In this document: positions 1 through 12,039 of the stretch, piece after piece
Position numbering within the stretch: position 1 is the first letter of the stretch
How the letters are laid out: every line of letters starts with the position of its first letter
Assembly (NCBI GenBank): GCA_016801885.1
Contig: CM028892.1
Location: 10,672,114-10,736,113 of the forward strand
DNA: 64,000 nucleotides
Direction of reading: 5' to 3'
DNA from: Toxotes chatareus
Taxonomy: Eukaryota; Chordata; Actinopteri; Toxotidae
Position numbers and translations under genes: made by a program
Notes under the pieces: model-generated
The model's input: only the letters and a program-made list of their open reading frames with translations
What the model was told of the DNA's origin: nothing
The model's database searches: none

Positions 1-36
1 GCGATCGTACGGTGATCGTACGGCGATCGTACGGCG
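1..36. repeat. 11-bp CpG-rich tandem repeat, cut by the window edge
   Basis: Three consecutive copies of an 11-bp unit (gatcgtacggt/c) run from base 3 to base 35, and the array may continue to the left. Each unit contains GATC and GTAC and two CpGs. A CpG-dense minisatellite is unusual beside otherwise AT-rich intron. Function unknown. Confidence 0.75.
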
Positions 37-789
37 GTGGTTATGCTGCAACCAGGAACGTGACGCCCCTAATCTCTCTGGCAGATGTCGGACTTTGTTA
101 GGTCACTGTCTCAGCCGCCTCCTTCCTCCGACAGCGGATCATTACAACCACAGAACAACCAGCAATGATGCAACGCTATAACTGATGTTATGGTCTGTGT
201 CAGGCAGGACAAAAGACTCTTCAGACTTTTTCAAACTTTCTCAGGCCTTTTTCATGTCTAATGAATTCACTACCATTTTACATGTAAACTACATGTACAT
301 AAAACTAAATTTAAGCTGTTATAAGCTGATTTAGTTGGACAGCGTGTGCTCATTTTAAAAGCCTGCTGTAAGGTGGTGTAATTAGTAAGTCAACTAGCTT
401 TATAAATATATATTACTCGACTCAGGGCTCCTACACGCTTATGGGCATCTGTGCTTCACATTTTTTAAATTTTGCCTCAGACCGAAAATTAATTTTTACA
501 CAGTTTCCTACTTTATTAAAGTGATTTTATTTTCTTTGATCGTCAGTGAGTGATGGTTTCTTACACTGATTTAAACTGAGGAGAACACGGCGTATATATT
601 TTATCTTCCTGTGTATTTAAATGTGTCTGTTAATGAGATGAAGTCAGAGCTGATTGATTGAGACGTGGTTTGTGTGGTGAGTTATTCTGTTATAAATATC
701 TGACTGAGTTCATGTTGGGAGACAAAAAGGTGACGGAGTCAGACCACGTCTCATTAAAAACAAGTGTGAACACAGTGCTAATGGGAGGA

Positions 790-1066
<277 letters not shown>

Positions 1067-2109
1067 CTAATTAGGGAGCAGGTCCGCGGTGTGTTGAGCC
1101 TGTCGTCGACACTGAGGAGCAGGAAGGGAGACGAGGCGAGAGCGACCACAGGGAACCATCAAATCAATTAACATCCACTTCCAAAAAATACAACTGGAGG
1201 AAGCTCTGCCTCACAGCGCTGCCTCCTCTGCTTTATTCTGCTGGGGGGGGGCACATCTGCCATGTTGTGCCATGCCAGGCTTAGTATGTGTCTGGCTTTA
1301 TTAACATGACTCTGATCAACTGACTTAAAAAACAAGCTGTGGTTTCATGGAGCAGGTTTTGGATAATGAGTAACTGTCAGCTGAGGGAGAACTTAGGATT
1401 TCAGGTGTGATGATTTCAACAGAATGTAAAATGTAAAAACTACAGATTGTGGCTTTAAGGCACGTTACGTGGTGCAACACTTTCCTGATCATCGACAGCG
1501 TATTCAACCACCCAGCGCTGCTGCTTGGCATTTGTGCAGCTCGCCTCGCAGCCTCACGATGACAGGAAGTCACAGCTCGCGCCTGGTCCACGCGATTCAC
1601 AGGCTTTAATCATGAGGCTGCTACAGCAAACACTTTGTATTTGCCACATAGAAAATCAAGGTAGGTGAACACGTGACGAAGCGTGGTTGTGGAAGTGAAA
1701 TATTCCAGGAGGTCAGGCAAACGTCTTAAGTTCAGCTAAGATGCTTTTTTTCGTCATGTTTTGAATTATTTCTGTGAAATGATTCAGGTCTTAATGAAGA
1801 GTGTCTCCGGCACTCCAGCCTGCTCTCAGACTGAATTAAGGGGACCGGAAAGCTGGACTCCGCCTGCTGAGCTCAGCCACTGCATTAACACCACAGAAGA
1901 AGAGGAAAACGGTGCGTTTGAAGCCACTGAGAGCTGAAGAGGGACTTTCACAAGACGAGGACGACGTTCAGCGGCAATTACTGTCCACTCTGCTGTGACA
2001 GCACAGCGAGGCCTTTTCTTAAACGACAACCCCAAACACAAACAGCAGCAGCACATGCCTCCCTCTCTCTCTCTCTGTCAGCCTGTCTCTATGTCTCTCA
2101 CCCCCTCTC

Positions 2110-2360
2110 TCCTGGTGAGGCGGCCCCTAAGCAGAGATACAATTTGTTCATTAGGAGATTACAAACGAGGCAGCAGCGTCGACACAAGAGGTGCCGATTA
2201 GCGATCGCTAATTGCCTGATTTTGTCGGGAGACCCCCCCGCTACCCTTCTGCCGCCTCCCTCACCCCCCCTCACCCTCTTGCCGGCTCACCCACTGCTCC
2301 TCAAACACGAGGGGAGCTTGTTTGCCACAAATTAAGAGCCAATTCAGGTGCTCTCCTCGC
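2110..2360. promoter_or_regulatory. candidate conserved noncoding element with a 16-bp palindrome
   Basis: This intronic stretch mixes AT-rich homeodomain-like cores (attag, ctaatt, aattaag) with CpGs and lacks simple repeats. At 2197-2212 it contains the perfect palindrome attagcgatcgctaat. Its texture resembles vertebrate conserved noncoding elements. Conservation cannot be checked here, so this is inference only. Confidence 0.35.
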
Positions 2361-2764
2361 CGTCGCAGCAGGGATGTGTGTATGAAAGTGATTATGTGAG
2401 TGCGTGTTGAGGTTGTGGTGATGTTCGCTCTTTGCTCGCCGTCCCCTTCATCCTCTGCTTCCCCTTCTTCCTCTTTTATTCCTTTAAAACGCTTCTGCTG
2501 CCAACGCTCCAATCAAAGAGCTCAGGAAGAAGCAGCTCTGAGTGGAAAAGAGAGGGACATGGAGAGGTGGGGGGGGAGAAAAGAGCGACGGAGGGAGTGA
2601 CAGTGAAATCCCTTCCCTCTCTCTTCTCCTAATGATCTGGTTGGAGGACCCGGGAGAGCCCCTCGCTCTAATTGATGTCAAGTGTGTGATTTCACTGTTA
2701 ATCAAGGCCGAGGCATCAAACACAGAGACAGAGCGACAGAACAGACAGGAAGTCTCCGTCTCAC

Positions 2765-2857
2765 CTGTTTGATGGGGATGGCTCGCCCGCTGCCGATGCT
2801 GTCGGCCCGGGCCTCCAGGCCCTTCTTGTCCTTGTCCGTCTCACTTGCCTTTCTCGA
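2765..2857 (-). CDS. agap1: agap1 coding exon 9 (linker before the PH domain)
   Basis: This 93-bp, phase-0 exon encodes short-form residues 320-350, ending in GSGRAIPIKQ. That segment sits just before the split PH domain in vertebrate AGAP1. The acceptor is ccacag at 2858-2859 and the donor gtgaga precedes 2765, both on the minus strand. The sequence SRKASETDKDKKGLEARADS aligns residue for residue with the AGAP1 linker. It is the last agap1 exon inside the window; the PH, ArfGAP and ankyrin exons must lie to the left. In the family the PH domain binds phosphoinositides and positions the ArfGAP domain on endosomal membranes. Confidence 0.95.
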
Positions 2858-3159
2858 CTGTGGACCAGGTGAAACAATAACCTTTATTAACAGCACTGAG
2901 ATCGACTTCAACCACACTGAGAACAAACCGACAACATGTAGGTGAAAACTGACATTTTACTAACATCTGTCCTAAACGTGTCAGAAAAACATGGACAATT
3001 CCATCACAGCTGATCAAACGCCATCAGCTGATGAAGATCATGTGATATGACTGAAAGCCCCAGAACAGCTGCTAACGAAGCGTGTGGTGAGGCTGGTATG
3101 TGAACTGAGCGGCGTCTCCCCTGACATAAGGGGTTTGTGTGTTTTGGAAAAGGACTCAC

Positions 3160-3315
3160 AGTGAAGAGGTTGGAGCGGCGCTTCGACTGCTTTCGGACGG
3201 GCGTTGGCGTGTTGGTGGTCTGCGGTACGTCGATACGGAGCTCCTTCTGGCTGGTGCTGGGCGTGGACGGCACGGACGAAGAATAGTCACTCAAACTGCC
3301 GCCGCCGTTACTCGT
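3160..3315 (-). CDS. agap1: agap1 coding exon 8 (Ser/Thr-rich linker)
   Basis: This 156-bp exon is phase 0 at both ends and encodes short-form residues 268-319. It starts TSNGGGSLSDYSSSVPSTPS and ends in the basic stretch RKQSKRRSNLFT. Acceptor catccag and donor gtgagt are both clear on the minus strand. The segment links the GTPase-like domain to the PH domain. It is dense in Ser/Thr-Pro sites and holds an RRS phosphorylation-type motif, so it is probably a flexible, phosphorylated linker. Identity to AGAP1 rather than AGAP3 is supported by PSTPSTSQKELRID and NTPTPVRKQSK. Confidence 0.95.
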
Positions 3316-4036
3316 CTGGATGGATGGAAAAAAACATTTTGATATTTTTATACAGGAAAACGTGACGGAGCCTCAGTAGCAGCCTTCCTCATGTTCTCAC
3401 CGATTCACTAATTCACAAACACTCAACAGGATTTTTACAGCTTGAGGTAAACTGTTAACTTTAATTTCACAATGAAAACTGGAATAAAAGCAGATGACAT
3501 TCAGTCTCTGATTTAAAAATGCGGGTCCTTGTTCGGAGTTTGGGAGAACGAATCCTTTCCTTTGTGAGTCATCTGTGAATGTACGAGCCTCTGCACGGTA
3601 TGAGAAAAGTTTCCTGGTGTTTCTAGTGTGTTGGACGTCTCATCAGTGTAATAGGTGCCTCCTGAGTGCAGCGAGAGGGGGCGAACTCTTGACAGTAATC
3701 AGTGAGAGCTAAAGATGCACCGAGGGCTGTTTGGTGGAGGCTGCGGGAAGATAAAGGCGGCTCTCGGGGGATGTGGCGGAGCTGCTCAGACACACTGAGC
3801 GATGGCTTTTTAATGAGAAATCGATGGAGGATTGAAGGATTAGGATCGAAGAGCTTAACGGCCTGAAGCCCGAGCGGCACAGGGAGGGAGAGTCTGTGTG
3901 CACTTCACTGTGTTTGTGGTGAATATCAGACGGTGTTTGCTTTTTGTTATATTACAGGACATGAGTCTGTAATAAAGTCCGAGTCCTACAGCATTACTTC
4001 TAGCTCCTAAGCGTGTGTTTGGGCGTGACCTCTGAC
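3316..4036 (-). other. agap1: agap1 intron between exons 7 and 8
   Basis: A 721-bp intron with consensus GT-AG ends; its donor is gtcaga at 4031-4036. I see no gene, microsatellite or recognised repeat in it. Confidence 0.85.
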
Positions 4037-4164
4037 CTGACTGATGTGGACGGCTGTCACTTGCGTGGAGCAGACGGACGAGTGACTCGGTGAGTTGGGG
4101 AGCGACTTGCACGGCCCGATGGACAACTGCTGCTTCTTCCTGGTGGCCACGATCTTCTGAGCAA
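4037..4164 (-). CDS. agap1: agap1 coding exon 7 (end of GTPase-like domain and linker)
   Basis: This 128-bp exon encodes short-form residues 225-267 after one base carried from exon 6: VAQKIVATRKKQQLSIGPCK and then SLPNSPSHSSVCSTQVTAVH, ending ISQ. SIGPCKSLPNSPSHSSVCS with AVHISQ is diagnostic for AGAP1; AGAP3 has AIGPCK and a different continuation. The first part completes the C-terminal helix of the GTPase-like fold and the rest is linker. The acceptor is tgttacag. The donor is gtcaga, a weak +3 C form also used by exon 5. Confidence 0.96.
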
Positions 4165-4879
4165 CTGTAACACACACATGACACAACACAACACAACATG
4201 TCCGTCAGTCACAAAACGCCTGAAACTAACTCCGTAAACTTTTGCAAACTTCATTCTAACTGTTAAATCTTCTGTCATTGCTTTCATTAGGTTTCCTGCC
4301 TGATGACGCCGTTGGAGTCTTTCTCCTGATGCTTTTATGATTTTTATCACATTTAAAATCGGGACAGAAGCACCCAGGGAGGGCTGATCAATACCTCCAG
4401 ATCACTGCAGAGACAATTAGGGAAGATCTGAGCATCGTCTCCTCTGACTGGCTGCTCATGTGTGTGTGTGTGTGTGAGATCGGGGGTCTGTCATTGATTG
4501 ACACGGACCTTGATCTGACCATCTCCATCCTCCCCTTCAGTCTAATAATGGGAGAATAATCACTGCAGCTGATAGATGATTGTGTGTGTGTGTGTGTGTC
4601 ACAGGGCGTCCTCAGGTCTCCAGTTGGACAGATGAATAACAGAATGAGGAGGCTGGTGAACGAGCTCAGCCTTACGGTGCAGGTGAGCCAGTATAAAGTT
4701 TCAGGTTAGCGTCAGGTGAAACACCAGAATCAGAGTCAGACTAAATGTTTACTGTGAACATGTCGAACTGAAAACAGATTTTTTTCTTTTTCATGATCTG
4801 TTTTTGTTCGAAACGACTTCAACGTGTTGTGGAGCTTTTCTTTCTTTTTTTTAAGATCGCAGAGTTTCTTCTGTCTCTT

Positions 4880-5370
4880 CTTGCTGCCCTTGGCTCGGCT
4901 CCGTGTCACCCGGAGGTAAATGTTTACGACTGGCTCCTCATTAACGAAGCCGGGGGCTTTAACGAGCCCAATTAAAACAATGGTTTCATCTGCGAGCGCA
5001 TGAAACAGGCCTGTGTTTATTGGAACAGAGATAATGGAGTCACTAAAGTCTTAACTCCCTCCTGTCTCCACTGTCAGCTCTGGATCCGGCCTGTTCTAAT
5101 GTACCTGTGTTTGGAGGCTGGTGACACGGCTGAACTCTGAACGCCGGATTGTGGCCGAGAGCCTCTCACATACATGTCAGCGTGTCCGTCCTGTCCCTGG
5201 CAGGCTGTATATTACTTTAAGTGTTAAGAACAGTTATGATAAGGCTGCGCTAAATATTTAAACTGCACGGTTAATGCAATTTAACTTTATCCATCAATCT
5301 CAGTTCTGCTCTGAGAAGCTGCCATTCCTTCTAATGGAAACGTCTCCCCTTTGATCAGATTTATGACAGG
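4880..5370. promoter_or_regulatory. candidate conserved noncoding element
   Basis: Non-repetitive intronic sequence with clustered TAAT/ATTA cores, for example cctcattaacgaagc, cccaattaaaacaatgg and cggttaatgcaatttaac, interleaved with CpGs. This texture is common in vertebrate enhancers inside large introns of developmental loci. Only a multi-species alignment could confirm it. Confidence 0.3.
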
Positions 5371-6009
5371 GCTGCACCACCGGGTGAGACAGGAAGGAGG
5401 GTGGGGTGGGGTGAAGCTGACTCTGCAGTGTTTCCCTCCTTTGACTTTAAAGTCAAACACTGAAGCTACAGTGAGCTGCAGGTAAGAGTCTGGATGTGTG
5501 GTCCTTCCAGTTTATCAGTGTTTACAGTGATACAGCTGTGATTATGATTCTGGTAATCACACGTCCACACGTCACACATTCACATGCTTCATGTCTGAGT
5601 GATCCTGACACGGAGCAGGTGCCGCAGAGGGTCACCTCTGTGACCAACAGTAATAAACTATCTCAGCTACTGATGAATATCACTGTATTAGAGATTAAAT
5701 ATGTGTCCTTCCTGTGGTTTCCATGGTCTCTCACTGCCCTCTAGTGTCCTTTCAGAGGAAGGTGTGAACCTCTTACTCCTCTCTACCTGACGTGTGTGTA
5801 AATGTGTGTATGTGAGCAAAGCTTTTGTTTTAATTGGTGCTTTGTGTGTGTTTCTCTCTGTATGAGGAGGTTCACATTTCTATCAGTATTTCTGAATGAA
5901 CATGAGTGATTGTGTGAGGGGTCATCTCAGCTCGTTAGCGTGTGCTAACGAAGCGCCCTGTGTCTGCACTCTAACACAGATGAGACAGAAGTGTGTGTTG
6001 GGGGGGGGG

Positions 6010-6570
6010 GTCATGTCGGTGCAATTAGGCTAATTAAATTAGCGCGCTGATGGACGAGGGAGCACAGCACTGTCGCCCTCCCTCCTCCCCCTCTGTCCCT
6101 CACACAGAGGTCACTCCGCCCGACTGGACGAGGCTTCACTTCCCATTACAATAAATTACATGTTAAACACACACACACACACAGCCTAAGACAAAGAAAA
6201 TTACTAAAAGACATAAAGATAAAATAAACAGGGATCATTCATTGAATTTAACAAAGAGCCAGTTTTCATTTTTCTTTGTCCTGTTGTTCTCTGTGTTACA
6301 GTTACAGCAGCAGAAACACAATCAAACCCCTCAACACAAAAACCGTCCTGACGTCGAGCAGGCCAATTATTTTTAACGTTATGGTCACTGATGAGGTCAC
6401 TTCCTCGTCTGCGTGCCGCCGTGCAGCCGCTCATCAGAACCTTCACTGCACCGCACGAGCCAATCATGTCAAATTAGTGTTTCCTCACGAGGAGCCTCTG
6501 CTCATCACCGCGACGGTCCCGCTCATTACAGAGCTGAATATGAGCGCTGTAATTAAACCCCGCCCCCCCG
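6010..6570. promoter_or_regulatory. candidate conserved noncoding elements
   Basis: Two repeat-free patches flank a short CA tract. At 6018-6047 lies gcaattaggctaattaaatt followed by agcgcgctga. At about 6340-6570 a CpG-containing segment ends in gagctgaatatgagcgctgt followed by aattaaac. Both resemble homeodomain-site-rich enhancers. No protein-coding signature is recognised. Inference only. Confidence 0.3.
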
Positions 6571-6726
6571 TCCGACCGGCTGACCAGCCCCGCCCACCAC
6601 CATCAATCCAGACACCAAATGAAGCAAAGGTCATGTAAATATGCATGAGATCAATACACACACACTCACTCCTAAACTGTGATTTGATCAGAGTTTAGGA
6701 ACAATCTGTCAGGAACTGGCAACTTC

Positions 6727-6763
6727 ATCACTCACTCACTCACTCACTCACTCACTCACTCAG
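6727..6763. repeat. ACTC tetranucleotide microsatellite
   Basis: About nine consecutive copies of actc just before the CA-rich array. Confidence 0.95.
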
Positions 6764-6779
6764 CCAAAAATAAAAAACT

Positions 6780-7969
<1,190 letters not shown>

Positions 7970-8097
7970 GCTGCAGGCTGCTGTCGTGTTTCAGGCGTCA
8001 ACAGAAAACATTAAACTCATCGTTCTGCTGGATGATTAAAAAACGGATTAATTTGGGATAATGATGAGAAGAATACAAGGAGACAGTGTCAGACACA

Positions 8098-8100
<3 letters not shown>

Positions 8101-8132
<32 letters not shown>
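8101..8132. repeat. CA microsatellite
   Basis: About 16 uninterrupted CA units close to the larger array. Confidence 0.96.
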
Positions 8133-8134
<2 letters not shown>

Positions 8135-8639
8135 GGAATAATTAATAGGATAATAAGGCAGCGTTTAGCGTGGAAAGCTTCCTCCTGGGCCGAGAGCTCT
8201 AAGAGCAGGTTTATGATCTGCTGCCAAACTCAGCTCCTTTCATTCATGTTTCCAGAATCTTCCATCAGCTGTTCTTCCTCTGTGGTTTCCCCTGACCCTG
8301 CTCTTCTTCTGCGACTATTAAAAAACAACTGTTTCACTCTTCTGAGACTTCATTACACTTTCACTGATATTTACAAACTGTGTTATTAAGCTTCTCTGGA
8401 GTCAGATCTGTTCGACAGCACGTCACAGCCGAGTCTCTGTTCCTGTGCTGCCCCCTTCAGGAGAAACAGCTGAGGTTCTGCTCATAGCGTGCTTATTAAA
8501 CCTGTGAGTGTTTGTGAGTGTGAGGATCTTCACCTCAAAGCTCTTCAACAGTTCAAGGAACAACCTGTAAACTCAGACTGAGGTGTTCAGCAGCAGAGTG
8601 TGAGCTGCTGAGGATAAAACTCAGGTGGATGCAGACGGA

Positions 8640-8800
8640 GCCAGAGGCCGACAGACTCACTGCTGCTCTGCTAATTATCTGCTGAGTCCGTGTCATTTAT
8701 TTCTCCCTAATTACAGCCGTTAACCCCGCGCCTGCCGACCGGCCGCTTCATTAACGTCTCAGCTCTGTCTCTTCTTATTAATGTGCTTTCAGAATGTAAA
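8640..8800. promoter_or_regulatory. candidate conserved noncoding element
   Basis: Repeat-free stretch with ctaattatctgctg, ccctaattacagccgttaac and cttcattaacgtctc, embedded in CpG-rich sequence. TAATTA cores suggest homeodomain binding. Inference from base texture only. Confidence 0.3.
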
Positions 8801-9439
8801 AAACCAGCCGCAGGGTTTACTATTTGCAAAAATACTCCAGTGCAATAATAGAAAGGAAAAACCTTTTCTGTCTCAGACTCTCTGTTTGCCTTCTGCACCT
8901 GTTCCACTAACAGAACTAAAGCTGAAGGACAATTTGTTGAATCTTCTCTATGGATCTTAATCTTCTTTATATCTTTACATTCTAAACAATGTGATTATGT
9001 CTGCTCAGTATCTTCGTGTCTTATCATGTTTAATTCTGTTAATATTTCAAGAGTAATTCACAGAAAATGATCAGAATTTAAATTTAGGAAAAGCAGTGTT
9101 TAGAGGTGGAAGGACAAAATGAATAATGTTAGAGATGACAGGAAAGAAGGTCCAGTAGCTGGAAAGAGTGTGAATCATCTGACTCTCAGTGTCTTGTCCT
9201 GATAAACAAACCCCACCCATCTGGCATCTCCAGGAGGTTAAATCAAACACTGTGAACTTCCTTCTGAACGACAAACAAAATGCTGAGGATCAAGGTCAGA
9301 CTTCATCATACGTCAGCTCAGGGATTATTCCATCATGACTCTCTGATGCTCCATCTTGGCCTAATAAGACCCAGCAACATTCACTCAGGACCTCGGTGAC
9401 TCCGGACATCCTCCTCCTCCTCCTCACCTCATCTCTTTC

Positions 9440-9640
9440 CTCCTCCTATAATGTCTGATTCTTTTATTAATCCCGTCGGGGAATCGTCTCTTTTTGTAGG
9501 TCTCTCCCCCCTCCCTGCCTTCCTTCCCTCGCTATGATAAAACTTAATTGCTGTTCGGTTTGAGCTAAATAGCTGAGCGGGTCCATTTAATTCTTAATTG
9601 ACGTGTGATTAAGAGCAGCCGAATGGGGCACTGGGGAGGG
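9440..9640. promoter_or_regulatory. candidate conserved noncoding element near exon 6
   Basis: About 100-300 bp downstream (in transcript sense) of agap1 exon 6. It contains tttattaatcccgtcgggg, aacttaattgctgttcggtt and aattcttaattgacgtgtg, a cluster of AATTA cores. Could be an enhancer or splicing-regulatory sequence; unproven. Confidence 0.3.
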
Positions 9641-9744
9641 AATGTCACCTTCCCAGAGGACTGGACTCTGCTTTCCTGACCACAACTGCTGAGGTGACAC
9701 TCTGACTGTGTTTCAACTGTGTGACATGCACACATGGTTCTTAC

Positions 9745-9879
9745 CGTCCTGGAACACCCGCTCCACGTTAAGGCCGTAGGTGGCGCAGGTTTCGTAGTAG
9801 GTGCAGCGTTTGAGGTCGTTGGAGAGTTTCCTGGCCCGGCTGTCGTCGATCACCCTGGGGTTGGCTGAGCTGATGGCAT
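9745..9879 (-). CDS. agap1: agap1 coding exon 6 (C-terminal half of GTPase-like domain)
   Basis: This 135-bp exon encodes short-form residues 180-224. It opens DAISSANPRVIDDSRARKL, where the AGAP family has TQDA in place of the usual NKxD guanine-specificity motif. It continues to the G5-like segment ETCATYG at about 209-215 and ends ERVFQD. DAISSANPR matches AGAP1; AGAP3 has DAISAANPR. Acceptor is ctctcag and donor gtaaga. Enters and leaves in phase 1. Confidence 0.96.
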
Positions 9880-10261
9880 CTGAGAGGGAAACGGAAGAGA
9901 GAGCTCAAGTCTTATGTTAAACTTTCCAAACGTCACAGTTTTCCATAAAAAAAAGGGAAACTCAGAGTTCGTTCTTTTCACAAAATCCCAAGCTGACATT
10001 TCTAATTTCACCACTTTGAGTGTGAAAAGACAAGAGTCTAAGCGCTGTCCTCTACATGTAAATGTCATGAAGATAAATATTCCACAGTGTTGTGAGTCTC
10101 GACATGAAGAGCTGTGATATAAAAATGAAACTCTGGCTCCCTCTGCTGTTACATGTCTGAGGGCCTTTTTTCTCTTCAGATGATCCATTCCACTGTTTCC
10201 CTCTCTGTGGTCTGTGGGGACCCTGAGGAGCCACCCACAGGGTCCCCTGAGGTGAGGTGAC

Positions 10262-10440
10262 GCAATAATTAATCAATTCATGTATTCATGTATGTAAACC
10301 AGCGACTGTTCTGGAAAATTCTCTGGTTCCAGCTTCACATTTGTGATCATGAGCTGTTTCTCTCTGTTTTACATGATCACTTTTCAAAGGAGTGATTAAC
10401 TGATCAACTGATGATAAATTAACTGTCAATCAATGTTAAT
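10262..10440 (-). repeat. Degenerate AT-rich interspersed repeat (ctgcaactaa family)
   Basis: The stretch aattctctggttccagcttc, with flanking gattaactgat / tgtcaatcaatg segments, matches the interior of a very common fish repeat. That family begins near ggctgcaactaa and carries a ctggaaccagagaatt block inside. This copy is decayed and has no coding capacity. The family match is from memory of its consensus. Confidence 0.5.
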
Positions 10441-10558
10441 CAATGTTCATTGTTTGAGCTCAGGTTCAGTGTGCAGTGGTGGAGTGAGGAAAAAGTTTAA
10501 CCTCAGTGTATCATGATAACACACCTCTAGATGGCAGCAACGCTTTAAAAAACCCATA

Positions 10559-10560
<2 letters not shown>

Positions 10561-10590
<30 letters not shown>
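10561..10590. repeat. agap1: GT microsatellite abutting the exon 5 splice donor
   Basis: Fifteen GT units end one base before ctgac, the reverse complement of the exon 5 donor. In the transcript, exon 5 is therefore followed by gtcag and then about 15 CA repeats. See the matching finding. Confidence 0.97.
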
Positions 10591-10591
<1 letters not shown>

Positions 10592-10595
10592 TGAC

Positions 10596-10737
10596 CCTGC
10601 GTGCCGACCAGGACCAGCGGCAGGTCGGCCGTGTTCCTGTAGTTGGCGAGGCGGCTGAAGTAGTGATAGACCGTCTGGAAGCTGATCTCATCCTCCAGAC
10701 TGAAGACGAAGATCACGGCGTCGACCCACAATGCAAA
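10596..10737 (-). CDS. agap1: agap1 coding exon 5 (core of GTPase-like domain)
   Basis: This 142-bp exon encodes short-form residues 133-179: FALWVDAVIFVFSLEDEISF, then QTVYHYFSRLANYRNTADLP, then LVLVGTQ. It forms the central strands and helices of the Ras-like fold and ends in VGTQ, the start of the atypical G4 motif completed by exon 6. Acceptor is catgcag. The donor is gtcaga, sub-optimal at +3, followed immediately by a CA repeat. Phase 0 in, phase 1 out. Confidence 0.96.
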
Positions 10738-11667
10738 CTGCATGAAAAATAACTTTATTTACATTTAACTCTGCAGAAAATACATCATGACACACACACG
10801 TTTTCCCCTGGAAATCACAGAAGCGTTTTAAAGAATGAACCCATGTGTCTGTTTGCCACGGAGCAGGGGAGTCAGACACTGTCAAAGAACAATGATGTTA
10901 AAAGGGATGGAGAGAGGGAGAGATGGAGGGAGGGAAGGAGATAAAACTTTGAAAGGCATAGAGGTGAAGAGCAGAGAGAAAACAAGTGAATTATTCATAA
11001 ACGTTCAGTCTAGACTTGCTCACATCAGAAATCCATGTGGTCAGTTCGCAGGACAGACACACAAACCCCACCCACTTTCATCCTGGACACGTCTTCTCTG
11101 ATCACACACACAGAAATCAGTGTTCTCCACGGGACAGAGACTCTCACACAGGAACACGCTTCTCATCCGCATCAGGAGAAAAAGTAACCGAGCCTCCATT
11201 ACTGCTCCTGCATCTCACTGTAAATAAGACTATAAATAATGGAAGAAGCTGTTAAAAGTTTCTCATCTAAACACCTGAAACTTTCTGTTCCAGCTTCACT
11301 AAACAAACGCTCAGTGCTGCTGCAGCTGATTCATCAGATTACAAAGCAACAAATGACGGGTTGACAGCTGGATTTGAATCTGGTTTAAGGTCAGGAGTTC
11401 ATTCTACTTTACAGAACCAGTCTTTGTAACTTCCACATTCACACACACTGCTGGCCGTGATTCACCTACACAACCCTGCTTTCAGAAGAACATATAAATC
11501 AGACTCATCTGTACCACACCTCACCCCTGATGCATGCTGGGAAACAGTCTAATCCAGTTAACCACCACTCGTACTGGGTCGTATTTGGCTCCATCAGAGC
11601 TGCAGTCAGTCTCTGAGGTCAAAGTTGTCAGTTTGGTGAACAGGTTGCGTTCAGGTGCAGTACTCAC
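10738..11667 (-). other. agap1: agap1 intron between exons 4 and 5
   Basis: A 930-bp intron with no recognised gene. A purine-rich patch lies near 10,900-10,990. The rest is ordinary intronic sequence. Confidence 0.85.
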
Positions 11668-11753
11668 CTGAGCCTCTGGGGGGCCTCCTTCATCTCTGAT
11701 GAGCAGCAGGTGACTCTGACCGTCGACCACAATCTCCTTCTTAAAGCGACCGC
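11668..11753 (-). CDS. agap1: agap1 coding exon 4 (GTPase-like domain, G3 region)
   Basis: This 86-bp exon encodes short-form residues 104-132: GGRFKKEIVVDGQSHLLLIR, then DEGGPPEAQ. DEGG lies where Ras-family proteins have the DxxG G3 motif, retained here as D124 to G127. Donor gtgagt and acceptor tctgcag are consensus. Joins exon 3 in phase 1 and exon 5 in phase 0. One of the most conserved AGAP segments, so identification is firm. Confidence 0.96.
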
Positions 11754-12000
11754 CTGCAGAAACCATGACAACCATCAGAGACCAACAGCAGGGTGATTCA
11801 TGTAACACTGTTCTACAGGGAATCAGTGACTGATTGATGGATTGATTGATTGATCTGGTGAAAGATGATGAACACTAAATAAGAGGAGAGTGACTGGAGG
11901 ATATGTTCAATGATCCAACAGAATAAAAATGACTGAAAAACAAAGGACAGAACTAATGAAACGACCACCTGCAGCTGAAGGTGTGGAAGGTGTGTGTGTC

Positions 12001-12039
12001 CACATCAGGGGTCACACACTGACTGTGACCCCTGATGTG
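12001..12039. repeat. Perfect inverted repeat: 16-bp stem, 7-nt loop
   Basis: Arm cacatcaggggtcaca (12001-12016) and arm tgtgacccctgatgtg (12024-12039) are exact reverse complements separated by cactgac. It could form a cruciform or an RNA hairpin in either transcript sense. Each arm includes a TGACC/GGTCA nuclear-receptor half-site. Confidence 0.97.

Larger units (their letters stand above)
9880..10595 (-). other. agap1: agap1 intron between exons 5 and 6
   Basis: A 716-bp intron. Its transcript-5' end starts with a GT/CA tract directly beside the exon 5 donor. A degenerate copy of an AT-rich teleost interspersed repeat fills about 10,260-10,440. No gene seen. Confidence 0.8.
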
